Source: Paraescarpia echinospica
Taxonomy: Eukaryota > Annelida > Polychaeta > Sabellida > Siboglinidae
Length of the DNA stretch: 64,000 nt
Assembly (NCBI GenBank): GCA_020002185.1
Contig: CM034531.1
Location: 76,930,291 to 76,994,290, forward strand
Direction: 5' to 3'
The notes under the pieces are model-generated. The model had not been told where the DNA came from and searched no databases. It saw nothing but the letters and a program-made list of their open reading frames with translations. A program made the position numbers and the translations under genes. This document shows positions 41,022 to 54,300 of the stretch, in pieces. Within the stretch, counting starts at the first letter, position 1. Each line of letters begins with the position of its first letter.

Positions 41022-42644
41022 TAGTATATATATATATACTAGCTTACACTCACCCATGGAGCAACAAACCAAGGCCAAGGTTCTCACTATTACAGTATTT
41101 CGATGTTAAGCTTGTTTCCGGTGATACTTAAATTCAAGTTGTTGCCAATTATCGCATTGCATGCAGCCAATATTAATATATCCCGGTAGCTTTCGCTTCC
41201 CTTGGTGTTTCGTGAAATACATCGTTAATTTGTAGATCAGAGGCCAATGGTTCAATGAAACTAATGAACTTAGAAAGATAATTAGATGCATTTACACTCA
41301 TCCAAAGTTGACTACACCACTGTATTAATATATAGACGAGAAGCGTTGCGTGCATTCATCCATGTAGAAGTCTATCAGCCAGGCGACTTGTCCACGTAAT
41401 TATAGTAAAGTGATATGCCATTCTCATTTATATGATATGTTATTATTATCATTATTATTATATCAATCCGAAACTAAATATCACACGAAGAGTATAACAC
41501 AACAAATCAATAAGTATATGTAGCGCCAGTGTTTCAGTCATACATATATTCTTTGTAAACAAACTTGGTACGTACACAAATATTGCACATAACAAAAATA
41601 AAATAATAATATTCAGATGTTAAAGTAGTAACAATTACGTTAACTTTCAGTTAATACACATTTGTTATTAAAAGCGTAGCTATCACATATACAGTAGTTA
41701 TATACAAATATCCACACACAGAAATGATGGTGCTGCTGCTGTAAAAACGACGTTACATGACTACATTCTGTATTATCAAAATATGTAACATAAATACGTA
41801 TTGTTGTGACACGACGTGGCCTAAATTGGTACACGTCGATTGTACGTAGAATTATATCGATATGTCCAAAATGAATAATGACCAATCGCAAATATATATG
41901 TTTTATATTAAACGAAATTGGTTTCACCGTGGAGGTGATTTGGCAGCTGTTTCATGTTGTGCCATCAAAGTATATTATCAAAAAGCACTGTTCATAAATG
42001 ACATAATTTAATAGCGTCCAAGAAAAGCAGTTTTGCGTTGCGAGCTAGCTTTTACAGGTGAATATGAACATGTGGTGACTAGAGCACCGAGGACAGGGAA
42101 ACGTGCACAAGTTTATACATAAGTCATCGCTGTATGTAGCGGAGGGAGGTATGTGGCTAAATAATACTGATTTTGCTTAGTAATAAGTATGAAACATTAA
42201 TGGTTTATATGATCCAAAATAATTTTGACAAAACTGTATACTGTCACGAACTTCTTATATACTAAGTCACAATAACAAAGAAACCTGCATGTAGGATTTT
42301 GTTATCTTTCCTCACAACAGATTCTCCGCTAGTGTCTATAGCAGACAACGTGTATTTGTCATAAAGGTAGGTAAAGATACATTCTTATATAACGTGATAT
42401 CATCATTGGGACTGTCCAAAGCGCTTTGCACTTCACACTTCACTCCCTAATAGAGCTGTTGCGACTTCATTCAGCCACATTGCAGTTACTGCATCAAGAC
42501 TACTTGTACACAAATATCTACTACAATATATAGCCAGATACTCAACTGTGTGAACTGAAGTAACGGAGAGTGAATCAAACTCCGAAACAGCAGCAAGCAC
42601 TATTCTCGCGCGCTAATGGGAACTGCTGATTATATCAGTCTTAG
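41022..42644. other. Intergenic, no gene; possible SINE tail at 42385-42450
   Basis: AT-rich. TTCTTATATAACGTG and CCAAAGCGCTTTGCAC near 42383 and 42416 look like the reversed SINE/LINE tail stem. Nothing else is recognised. Confidence 0.4.
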
Positions 42645-42647
42645 CAA

Positions 42648-43495
42648 AAATAGATAAGCGAGTGAAAAATGAACAACTGTCAAACACGTTCCAAAAACGC
42701 CTTTTGAACGACTGCTAATACCATTACGATTCGTCGGATGCCAACAATATTGATTTTGTTTGGAAGTTTAAGCTTTCTGCTATTCAAACATATAAATGGT
42801 TTCCTGATAATCATTCCTAAAATTAACTAAAAACGGACCTACAACCGGGCCTGTTCCGGTGTCTTAGACACTGCGAACCATGTTGTTTCGTCGACACAGT
42901 TCACCAATCTACCGATTGAGGCACCACTATCTGATTTCATGGTATAAGCTCCACCCACTTTCAAACGGCTGCTAAAATGACATACGCGAAGTAGGCGTGA
43001 CGTCACAATCACGTATATCAACCAACCAACGCGACGAATTTAGACCCGTTGGGTGGCGTACGTTATTGTGACGTCACGCCGACGTGGATATATCTCGGTT
43101 TCGCTGCGATGAAAGCACATCAATATCGCCGCGGTTTAAAAGTGGGTGGAGCTTATAACATGAAATCAAGAAATGGTGAAGTGCGCATGTCTGAACCTAT
43201 GCAAATTAGGAAAACAGCTACGCAATCGGAAGATTAGTGTACTTAGTACCCGCCGCCAACATCGTTCGGAACCGTACAGAACACCGAAAATTGCGTGATT
43301 GTAGGTCCGTTTATCGGTGTTCTTTAAACGGTTACCGGGAAATCTAGATGTCGCTAGAATAACAAAAGTGCCTCCTTTCAAATGATACCAAGATCGTCGG
43401 GACAGGAGGAGCCGTGAGGGTGCTAGCGACCGTAGAATTTCATGTTTTGGACGTGTTCTGAGTTGTTCATTTTTCACTCGCTTATCTATTTTTGG
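42648..43495. mobile_element. 850-bp fold-back element
   Basis: Outer arms: AGATAAGCGAGTGAAAAATG at 42651-42670 and its complement at about 43467-43486. Middle arms: AAACGGACCTACAA at 42832-42845 and TTGTAGGTCCGTTT at 43299-43312. Inner arms: TAAGCTCCACCCACTT near 42945 and AAGTGGGTGGAGCTTA near 43140, plus CGTGACGTCACAAT near 42998 and ATTGTGACGTCACG near 43065. The centre is about 43050. No transposase frame. Paired blocks alternate with unpaired ones. Confidence 0.8.
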
Positions 43496-43558
43496 TCTTA
43501 GTAATGTACGTAGTAAACAACCCTGGCTTGCAAGGATGGCAAGACGATTCGTTACGCG

Positions 43559-44370
43559 ATTCTCACGATAGTGGATCCGAAGTTCTAACCACTCCGCCTC
43601 CACCGCATCACGATTATTCTCACGATGCTGGATCCGAATTTCTAACCACTCCGCCTCCACCGCATCACGGTGGTTCTCACGACAGTGGATCCGAAGTTCT
43701 AACCACTACGCCTCCACCGGAACACGGTGATTCTCACGATAGTGGATCCGAATTTCTAACCACTCCGCCTCCACCGCATCACGGTGATTCTCACGACAGT
43801 GGATCCAAAGTTCTAACCACTCCGCCTCCACCACATATCGGTGATTCTCACGATACTGGATCCGAAGTTCTAACCACTCCGCCTCTACCGTATCACAGTG
43901 ATTCTCACGACAGCGGATCCAAATTTCTAACCACTCCGCCTCCACCGCATCACGGTGATTCTCACGATAGTGGATCCGAAGTTCTAACCACTCCGCCTCC
44001 ACCGCATCACGGTGATTCTCACGATAGTGGATCCGAATTTCTAACCACTCCGCCTCCACCACATCACGGTGATTCTCACAACAATGGATCCAAAGTTCTA
44101 ACCACTCCGCCTACATCGCATCACGGTGATTCTCACGATAGTGGATCCGAAGTTCTAACCACTCTGCCTCCACCGTATCACGGTGATTCTCACGATAGTG
44201 GATCCGAAGTTCTAACCATTCCGCCTCCACCGCATCACGGTGATTCTCACGATAGTGGATCCGAAGTTCTAACCACTCTGCCTCCACCGCATCATGGTGA
44301 TTCTCACGATAGTGGATCCGAAGTTCTGATCACTCCATTTCCACCGCATCACGGTGATGCTGTCACTGAG
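43559..44370. repeat. 57-bp tandem array, 14 copies
   Basis: Each unit contains GATAGTGGATCCGAAGTTCT and CACTCCGCCTCCACCGCATC. The + strand frame from ATG 43504 to TGA 44386 codes a 19-residue repeat with HDSGSEVLTTPPPPH. The - strand is also open across it (43706-44062). Because 57 is divisible by three, openness alone does not show a gene. The array lies about 350 bp beyond the KLHL stop codon, within its possible 3' UTR, and starts next to the fold-back element. A secreted or mucin-like repeat protein on the + strand is possible, but no signal peptide or splice partner is seen. Confidence 0.85.
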
Positions 44371-44721
44371 ACTACTGCTTTGACATGAACATTTATAATA
44401 ATTATCGTTGGGATGCTACTATTGCAGGTATTATATCTCAGAGATATTTGCAAGGCTGCTTGGTTTGGGAAAGCAGAAGAGGGTGGTAAATAACGAACAA
44501 GAAGACCAATGCTGTGAAACACCATGAAACGGAACCTTGGGGGGCAGGCGTAAACAACCAAGAATAAAAAATCATCGCGGACAACAGAGAAACACGGAGA
44601 GAGCTGACAACAAAAGCGGAAGAAGCTACGAATTGAATGGCGTGGACTATACTCTGCACGAGAGCAACGGGGAAGAAGAAGAAACTTAGATTTTGAGATT
44701 CTGCTGGTCAGGTAAGGACGT

Positions 44722-45324
44722 TCACAACCCGAAGTTCTCATGCATCACTCTGATAGTACTGCATAAACTCAACGACCCTTCGGCTGTGTTGCCGACCGTC
44801 TCCACCGTGTTATCGGCCACGTTAAAGCAGTCCACGGCATAGTACGGCCGACCGCCTCTCAACCCTCCGGTCAGGTAAATCCTTCCGCCCAGGGTCGTCA
44901 CGCAGAAACTTCCGGTGTGCGGCGGTTCCGGAAGTCGCGCCAGGTGGCACCACTGCAGCGTGCGCGGGTTGAAGGTGTACAGCGAGTCTGCGCATCTTCG
45001 CTTTGCCACACTTCCGGTTGCTGCGTTGTGCCGGTCGCCGGATGTCGCGTTGCCCGTGACGACATAAATAAGCTCGCCGATGCAGACGGCGTACTGGCAG
45101 GACATGCGCACATCGTCGACGCCCGACGTCACTTCCGTCCACTGTCCCGTGTTGACATCGAACGTCTGCAGGGCTCGCCGAGCGGTGCCGCCACCGTCGT
45201 AGCCGCCGAAGACGTAGAGCCGCTGGGAGTGGTGGACGATTGCAGGGCGACTCAGGGCGTAGAGCATGCGCGAACACGACTCGAAGTGGTAGCTGGACGC
45301 CGCGTCAGTTACGTACACCGTCGC
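44722..45324 (-). CDS. KLHL exon 7 (residues 439-638 and stop)
   Basis: GTACAG|GCGACG. Encodes the last three or so blades: QRLYVFGGYDGGG, ELIYVVTGNATSGD and RIYLTGGLRGGRPYYAVDCF. It ends ENFGL with the stop at 44722-44724. The second of these has TG in place of the usual GG and a longer loop. Confidence 0.93.
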   Translation of the reverse strand, partial: ATVYVTDAASSYHFESCSRMLYALSRPAIVHHSQRLYVFGGYDGGGTARRALQTFDVNTGQWTEVTSGVDDVRMSCQYAVCIGELIYVVTGNATSGDRHNAATGSVAKRRCADSLYTFNPRTLQWCHLARLPEPPHTGSFCVTTLGGRIYLTGGLRGGRPYYAVDCFNVADNTVETVGNTAEGSLSLCSTIRVMHENFGL

Positions 45325-48300
45325 CTGTACGGAACAGCAGGACACAACGTGAATGCAACAGTTACAATTAGCAGACCACAATTAAGACAACACAATGTGA
45401 AAATGTGCATAATAACAAATGTGGTTATTATGTATTTGGATAGTACTTACTTAGTACATGGGCTTAACTTTGTAACAATGTAACTTGTATTCAGACACAC
45501 GAAGCCGGCGGTGCCACGTAACATTGTCAAAAAAACAGGTAGATCCACCGCTTTACGAGATATGAAGGCAGTAGGTTAGGTTTCCTGCCCAGTACGACGG
45601 ACACTATGGAGAGGATCCAGTCCTGGCTAGTCCTTTGTTGTGGACAGGGTTTACTGCATACAGTAATCTAACAATAACTGACACGTTCCACACTACCAAG
45701 GGTGTCCACTACGGCCAGGATTTACTGTATATGTATGTTTATCCGTCTGACACGAGAACACAGGTACCTGCAGAGTGTGCGTCTCGTCATAGCCGCCGAG
45801 CAGGTAGAGTTGTGTGCCGGCCGTCACTGTGCTGTGATCGTAGCGACTGACGCCCATGTCGTGAGCGCCCACGTACCACAGAGTTGGGAAGATGCTCATC
45901 ACCTGGGCACACAACACGAGTCTCAGACGTGCTCGCATATATCATGTATGCATTAGTTAAGCGTTAGGGTTTCCTACACTATGAAAACGAACTTCTTCTG
46001 CCTGTGTATATGTAGGGACACTAAACATACAGTTTCGTTCACTGGTATCGACGACGGAAACTAGAGAAATACAGTTTGTCATTTATCACTCACACTGTTG
46101 TTTGTTATCGTCTTTATTGTGCTTATGTTTACGGTTCTAAAATGGTGACCCTGACGTGATCTTTCTAAAGACTTAGTTGAGATCAAGATACATTCTGTGC
46201 TCAATCAAACGTAACAATCGCACAATAGACAGTGATAAAGTGCAGCTTCCGTGAAACTGGTTAGTGCTAACCTGATCGCCAGAGGCACCGCTGTGTACAT
46301 CGACGCACCATAGAACGCTGACATTGCGCCATCTAGCGGGTTGTGTAACACTAAACGTCTTTCACTATGACTGAGCGCCTCCAGACCATTATCGTGCGTC
46401 GTTCGACGCCAAAGCGACGAATCACGAATATTGTGAACAGATTTAATAATGTGAAAACCAACGACAATGCACATCAGACGGTGAAAGATCTGCGTGCAGA
46501 TATGCGGAGCGCGTTGCAGGCGTTTTGCGAAGTCGATCGACAGTTGGCGCCATTACTAGAGGCTGCGGAGGCGAACGCATTGCCGATGGACAAACCGGCC
46601 ACCTCGCGCACCGTCAGCGAGGACATTCTAGATTCCGAAGAGTATGTAACGACTGCAGAAGACATGCTGTTTGAGGCGGGATGCTACGTTGACAGCCACC
46701 AGCCTCAGCCTTCGACCACCTCGACTGAGGCGTCTACTGTCTCCATCCCGTCACGAGGGCAGAAAGTGTCATTCCGACCAATGACTCACGACGACTGTCG
46801 CTTGTGGTTCACGCAGCTGGAAGATGTGTTTCAATCACAAGGCATTACGTCGCAAATCAACAAGTTTGCTGCATTAACAACTCTGTTAACAGAGGAAGAG
46901 GCGTACGTGGTGCGGGATTTGACGATGCTGGGCAGCGAGCGTCCCGCCGATGTTTTTGAAGCGGCGAAGTCGCTCTTCGTCCAACGTTTCGAGCTGACCG
47001 TCCACCAGCGGCTCACACGTGCCCTCGCCATGGGCGGCATGGAGGCCGACGAGAAGCCTTCACAGTGGATGGCTCGCTTCAGGCACGTGGGTGGTGATTG
47101 GACGCGGGAAGACGTCGAACGTTAGGCACTCGTGCGACGCCTTCCGTCCTCGCTACGAACAACGCTTGAGATGACATCGCCACCACTGCCCATGGAGGAG
47201 TTGTTGCGCAAGGCGGATGCACTCTATGTCACGCTACCTCCCGCAACAGTGTCTAACGTCATCGTGACGTCGCCTGAACTCGTCACCGCTGTCTACGCGT
47301 GCGACGTTTCGGCTGTCAGCGCATTATTCCGAAATCGTGGGAGTGACAAACGCAATGATGACAGAAAGTCGAAATCACGCGAAGCAGTCAGATTGAAATC
47401 GAACATTGTACACTGCTGGTATCATCAGAAGTTCAGCGATCAGGCAAATTTCTGCAGTGGACCGCCTTGCCCGCGACATCGTCCTGACTTGCCAAAGGGA
47501 AAGAGTGCGCGCTCGGGAAACGCCATGGGCGGTCAGTAATCGGCGTCGTGACTGGCTCGCCCGCCTCACTCAACAAACGACTCCTCTTCGTAGCGCATTT
47601 CTTAGTGGACTGTGGTTCAGCAGTATCAGTTTTACCGCCGACTCCTGAGGAGAAACGCTCTCCCAGTCCCACCGAGCACAATCTGTCAGCTGCAAACGGA
47701 CAAAGCCTCCGTACTTTTGGCCGACGCAGTGCTCACTTCATCTTTCTTGGCCGCCCGTGTTCACATGACATGATTGTGGCTGACGTCGTCCAACCTATTC
47801 TCGGCATGGACTTCTTGCAAGATGGAGACGGGAAACGCTGCATCATCGACCCATACAGGCGTTGTCTCACTGATCGCTACGCGATGGAAGAGTTTCCGAT
47901 CGACACAAAAACATAATAATAATAATAATATATTTTATTTAATATAGCGCCAGATCCAATTATAAATTGTTCGTGGCGCTTTACAACATGTAGAACCCAG
48001 ATAGAGGCATTAATGATGGCTAAATAAGCATGCATTTTCTAAAAGAAAATTTAAATATTAGTAAAATACGAATAAATACAGTAATTAAATAAATATATTA
48101 AAATAATGATCATAGCTACAGTTCTATGTAGAAATAAGACATTGTCAATTCATTTAACTGAACTAATGTACATGTAAGTATAAAATAAATATATAAATAG
48201 GTTAATTAATACATAAGAGATATAAAACAAATCAATGCAGAGAGTAAACTATGCCACATTGGACAAGAACGAGTCTAAAAAAATGAGTCGAGAGTAGTAG

Positions 48301-51300
48301 AGAGACAATCAGACGTTTTAATGTCATTAGGCAAAGTGTTCCACAAAGTCGCTGCGGCGACCGCAAACGAATTGTCCCCAGCTTTGACATGAGTCCGCAG
48401 GACCGTTAACATGTTATTGTTGGTAGAGCGCAGGGCTCTTGTTGGTTTGTATGGGCATACAAGGTCGCATAAATATTTCGGGGCATCGCCATGCACAGCT
48501 TTATATGTAAACACTAATAGCTTAAAGGCGATTCTGTGTGCTACAGGCAACCAGTGAAGAATGCACAACAGAGGCATGGCGCTGTCACTCCGTGGGCGGC
48601 GTAGGATCAACCTAGCAGCAGAGTTGTGCATTATCTGCAGTCGAGCGATGTTGTTGACAGAAGTGCCGTATAGAAGTAAATTGCAGTAATCAAGCCTTGA
48701 TGTAATAATGGCGTTGACGACACGTTCCTTTGTTGACGTTGGGAGATAACGACTCATCTGGTTAATATGGCGCAGGTGAAATGAGCACACACTGACGATG
48801 CTTGAAACTTGCTTCTTAAAATCGAGGTGGCGATCCATAACGACACCAAGGTTACGAACACATCTTGAGGCAGTAATCGTAACATCTCCTACGCGTATCA
48901 CACTGCCGTCAATAAGCGCAGCGGCACTCTTTGGCACTACGGGAAGATATTCCGTTTTATTGTTGTTCATGCACATGTAGTTTGATGTCATCCACTGATT
49001 GACAATATCTAGACACTCCTCCATACGTCGCCGAGTAGCAGCCAACGCAGTCGCAGTGAGGTCAAAATGGCAGTACAATTGCAGATCATCCGCATAATGA
49101 TGAAAACAAAGTCCATGCGCTCTAATTATGTCGCCAATGGGTTGTACGTATAACGAGAATAACAAAAGACCCAGCACCGAACCCTGTGGGACACCCGATG
49201 TCACACAAGTTGTATTCGATGACGCATCACGAATGACCACACGCTGGGTCCGGCTCTGCAGATAGGATTGCAGCCAGCCAAGCGCCTTGCCAACAATGCC
49301 GTAACGCAACCGAAGGCGCTGGATCATTATCTTGTGATTGATTGTGTCAAAGGCCGCACTAAAGTCAATAAGAACTAGTGCCGTGCCTTGTCTATTGTCT
49401 ATAGCGGCTTTCATGGCATTTGTTACACACAATAGTGCGGTTTCAGTTGAATGATTCTTCCGGTAGGCTGATTGGAAACAGTCTTCCATTCGCTGATCGG
49501 AAATATGAGAGATGATCCTTCGCGCAATAACTTTCTCTATGACTTTTGACAGATGGCTTAGGTTGCTGACTGGACGGTAGTTGTTGAGTATGTCCTTGTT
49601 GAGTGATTGTTTCTTGAGCAATGGCCGGACAATTGCGTACTTAAGCAGCACAGGCATGACTGCCTCCTCTGTTTTTTCGCTGATTCCTGCCACGACTAGG
49701 CCACAACCGGCCCTATGCTACAGTGAAGAACTCAAGCACACGGCTGCTGGAGAAGACTTTGAGTTTTTGTGGGCAGAGTTCCCCGAAGTCACCGAGCCTA
49801 GTTTGAGTAAACTAGTCACTATGACTACGCCGCTTCACATCGTCACTGATGGCTCACCTGTTTACACACCGTGCCGGAAACTTCACGGCGAAAAAAAGAC
49901 ACAGGTGGAGGAGCAACTTCGTCAGTGGGAAAGATTGAAGAGCGTCAATCGCCAGAAGGATTTCGAAGAGGCGTGGCTACCGGAACATGACCACGCGTTT
50001 GCGGACGTGAAAGCCGCGATCGCTACCGCCACTCTACTCGTCCACCCTCTACTAGACGCGCCGACCGAGATTTGGTGTGATGCGTCCAACATCGCGGTTG
50101 GGGCTGTTCTTGTTCAACTTCAACGCGGAATGTGGAAACCGCTCAGCTTTTGGAGTAGGCAACTTAACAAAGCACAGCGCAACTACTCGGCCACGGACCG
50201 AGAACCGCTCGCTGTGTCATATTCGGTAGACAAGTTCCGTTCGTACCTCGAAGGTCAGCCTATCATCGTTCGGACGGACCACAAGCCTCTTGTTGGTTCC
50301 GTTACCAAGAAGGCTGACACTGCACTTCCGATCCCGCGGCGCCATTTACTAAAAATCGCAGTTTGTGGAACAACTACACTACCTGAAGGGAGAATGGAAC
50401 GGCGTCGCTGATGCACTGTCTCGGGTGCTGTTGCATTCGAAAGTCGCCACCGCGATGAACGCCATCGGCATCTGGTCGTCGCAGCAGGATGATCTGTGCC
50501 ATGCAGATACCTTACCGACAGAAGGATCGCGTCATGCGATACAGGAAGACGTGCTCGTTGATCAGATGTTCGTACAGCGACTCAAACATCAGCGAGACAT
50601 GCATAGGAAGCAGCTACGGGCTCCGGTATTTGTTCACTCAATGTTGCCAACACGTCATTGGCAGACTGCGTGACAACACCGGCTTCATAAGAGGTGTCAA
50701 ATTCGTCTTTACCCTCCACTCGTCATGAGTTCTCAGACGCTGATAACCGTACTGCGTCAGTGCAAGCGTGTTGTGCGATTTTCACACCACGACCAGCACA
50801 ACTCGTCGCCTTGCCTTCACCTTCAGATATCCGGTCTGTACAAGAACGCGATCAGCCATTGCAGAACTGGATTGCTCATCATCGTTCTTCTGCATCCAGG
50901 TTCAGATCAGCCTTGGTCGAATGTGAGGACGGCACTAGTGTGTGGGCGGACATCAGGGCTACGCCCGCGCGCATTCTCGTTCCGACCACGCTACAGCGCA
51001 TTGTGTTTGACAATCTCCATCGTCTCGCACACCCAGGTTTAAAGGCCGGACTGATCCTCATCAAGCGTTCCTACTGGTGGCAAGGTATCAGCAGGGATGT
51101 CGCGAAATGGACGAAATCGTGTGAATCTTGCCAGAAAGCCAAGATTCACGTGCATACGAAAATGCCACTGGAACGATTGCCTGCGCCTACTAAACGATGC
51201 AGCCATATTCACATCGATATAGTTGGTCCACTAAACCCAGCGTGTGAAGGCAAGAACACTTTGCTTACTATCATCGACAGATGGACAGGCTGAACAGAGG

Positions 51301-54300
51301 CTTACCCCATGACGATGCACGGTGAAGCAGCAAACGCTACAGCATGTGCAACGGTGCTAGTGCGTGAGTGGCTCTCCAGGTGGGGCGTGCCAGATGTCAT
51401 CACATCCGACCGCGGCTCACAGTTCGTGTCAGACTTGTGGTTGGAGGTTTGCAGCCTGATGGGAATTCCACGAGACCCAACTACAAGTTACCATCCCCAG
51501 CACAATGGGAAAATTGAACGTATGCATCGTTGTTTGAAGAACTCTCTTCGTGCCCGTCTTCTCGGACGAACGAATTGGCTAGCAGAACTCCCGTGGGTGA
51601 TGCTTGGATTGAGAGCGGCAGCTAACCTCGACACGGGTGTTTCTCCGTCCATCCTAGTCACTGGTCAGCAACCTGCACTACCAGGCCAGCTGGTTGTGCA
51701 ACGAGCTAGTATCGATGACACCTCCTCGTTCGGCAAAGAGTTGTCATCGGCTATGGCGGCTCAGACATTCAACGAAAATCCGTGGCATGGAAAACAGCGA
51801 GGTCGCTCACATGTCTGTGGACGGCGACGCGAGTGTTAGTGCGCGCAGACAAGATGCAACCGTCACTCGTTCCCATTTCGGGTTTTGCGCCGCTGGGGCA
51901 AGTGCTTCCGTCTGCAGATGGAGAATCGCGAGGATACTGTCTCAGTGGACAGACTACGACCTTTCTACGAGGACGAGACGGATCGTCGTGAACCGACCAC
52001 CGACGTCGTCGGCACAGCAAACGGCGACAGGAACGAAGATGGTGTGGAAGACTTGTGCGGCGGTCTAACTAACTTGGTCGTCCGCCGATTCGATTCAGAG
52101 ACATTGCCTAAAACGCTACTGTCGTGACTGGCGCGGGGTATACTGTAAGGACACTAAACATACAGTTTCGTTCACTGGTATCGACGACGGAAACTAGAGA
52201 AATACAGTTTGTCATTTATCACTCACACTGTTGTTTTTTATCGTCTTTATTGTGCTTATGTTTACGGTTCTAAATATAGATGCATTTCAAGGAAATACGT
52301 GTTCAGTAATATCAACGTTTGAACCTCGAACAGGTCAACAGTGAACTTATGTATTTTGTAATGTCATTAAACAAGTTGGACAACGTATTCTAATTTCACT
52401 AAGATAGAGCCATTGATGCGCCCGTTTGTGTACGTGCGTGCGTATGTTGTGCGTGTGCGTGAGTGGATATCACTAGTTCTGCACGAAAACTGTCTATATC
52501 GACCATATTGGGTACGGCAGTTATAACAGTGGCTCCACACGGAAGAACGAGAGAGACCCAGTCAATCACAATCGTTTTCTCAGACAACCAACCTTGAACT
52601 CATGCACTGTGCTGACGGCTCCACTACGTTGGTTCAGCGTCTTGCCGGCAGCATCACCACTGTCCCACCCACCAATCACCAACAACGCGTCTCCCAGAGT
52701 CTCACAGGTGGCGCGCGTTGACACGGCGAGCGGCCCGGACCGACGGACGCTACTCCACGACTTGTTGACGGGGTCGAACAGGTGTAGACGGGACTCGGCC
52801 GGCCGGGGCAGCGCCGAATCGCCAGTGTCAATGTAGACGATCTTGTCCGTGAGTCCCGTGACACTGCGAGTCGGGGGCAGTTGCCACGGGATCTCGTACG
52901 TGTGGCCCTGGGCGAGCAGCTGGTCTTTGGCGCTCTGGATGTAGCCCTGGGTCGCCGGGCAGCCTTGGATCAGGTCGTCCTTACTGATCACCTAAGTACC
53001 GGGATCACGGAAGAGGCATGCGTGAGTAGTCCCAACAACACAGCTACAGACTAACGGTGTCATTTGCAGTGCTAAACGTCTTACAAACACTACTTACTAC
53101 CATTTTGTTGATAATAAGAAGTTAAAGAGGCTGATAGAGTAAAGCTACACGCTTTAATTCAGCATACTTGAAGTGGATATGATACACAGAATCGTGGATA
53201 ATACAAATCCACACAATGAAGATGGTTATCATTAGAACGTGTTGTGGTGTTGAAAGGATTTTTTTAAATATTTATATATATATCACTAAATGTTATTTAA
53301 AAATAAGTATATGTATTCTATTGAAAATTCACGATCTAGCAAAACTTAGGTTCGTGGTCTACCTCCTTTTAAAAGCAGAGTGAGAAACATTGTTATCTTT
53401 ACTTCGATCAGATACCAGCGGGAGACATAGTTGAGTCGCACGCATTTCATGAGCCCCAGCAGGTGGCGTGACCTGGTCTCTGTGTCGTGAATAATCCACT
53501 TCTTCATCGCCTCAAATATGTGTTCCTCGTATGCCATCTCAATCCCGTCCTCCCTCAGTAGAGACACCAGGTGGCAAAACGGCATACTAAGAAACGCTGG
53601 AGTTTTGCAGATGTTCTGTCAACAACGAACAATTTGATGCACATAAACACACGATAATTAAAGAATTCTCTCAGCAATTTTCGAATATCAATCAGTTGTA
53701 CACTTTAATGGCTAAACAATTAAAATTGGCGTTTTTGGCACGAGAACCAGCGTTTATGTCGCTGATAGCGCCACCAAACGGATTGTTTAATACCACCATC
53801 CCTGTTCATATCATTACACATCTTAGTTCAAATTGTGCAGTATATTCTAGGTTTATTTTGTTTATCTTGTACAGATTGCATAGAAAATATTTTATTCAAT
53901 GTTCTAAATATTTTATACATTGTGACTACATTTCTTACATTCTGTAAATATACAATATTTGACTAGATGTTTTATGATTTAACAAGATTTAACAATATTG
54001 CCACCCAGAGAATTAACTCTAGGTGGCAGGTGGACAAGGAAGCCCTTTGGCTTATCGAGAGTCCGACCCTTTTATCTATGTGTATCCCGCCCTTCTGAGG
54101 TATGTGTCGATTTCATTTTTAAACATATTCACGCTACTAGCACCCACACAATCAGCAGATAATCTGTTCCATTCATTTACAGTCCTTTGTGAAAATGAAA
54201 ACTTTTTTATATCTAATCTATACTGCTCCTTTGCTAATGTAACTTCATGCCTTCTAGTCCTACTATCTTTCTTAACTGAGAAAAAAATATTTATATCAAT

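Larger units (their letters stand above)
46011..52274 (+). mobile_element. Ty3/gypsy-type LTR retrotransposon, defective, in KLHL intron 5
   Basis: Two 131-bp LTRs (46011-46141 and 52144-52274) differ at two positions. TATA at 46007-46010 and 52275-52278 is a probable target duplication. Order on +: gag, protease, (LINE insertion), RT remnant, RNase H, integrase, as in Ty3/gypsy. Coding is dead: a TAG in gag, most of the RT palm missing, a frameshift in RNase H, a TGA in integrase and a frameshift in the C-terminal module. It runs antisense to KLHL. Removing it with one TSD would leave an intron of about 420 bp. Confidence 0.9.

Noticed and set aside
44349..44741. 130-codon - strand frame overlapping the KLHL stop region
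   Set aside because: It is a shadow frame in the KLHL 3' region with no recognisable motif and no splice continuity.
44822..45483. Alternative frames over KLHL exon 7 on both strands
   Set aside because: The Kelch frame gives clear blade motifs and in-phase splicing; the others are shadows of GC-rich coding sequence.
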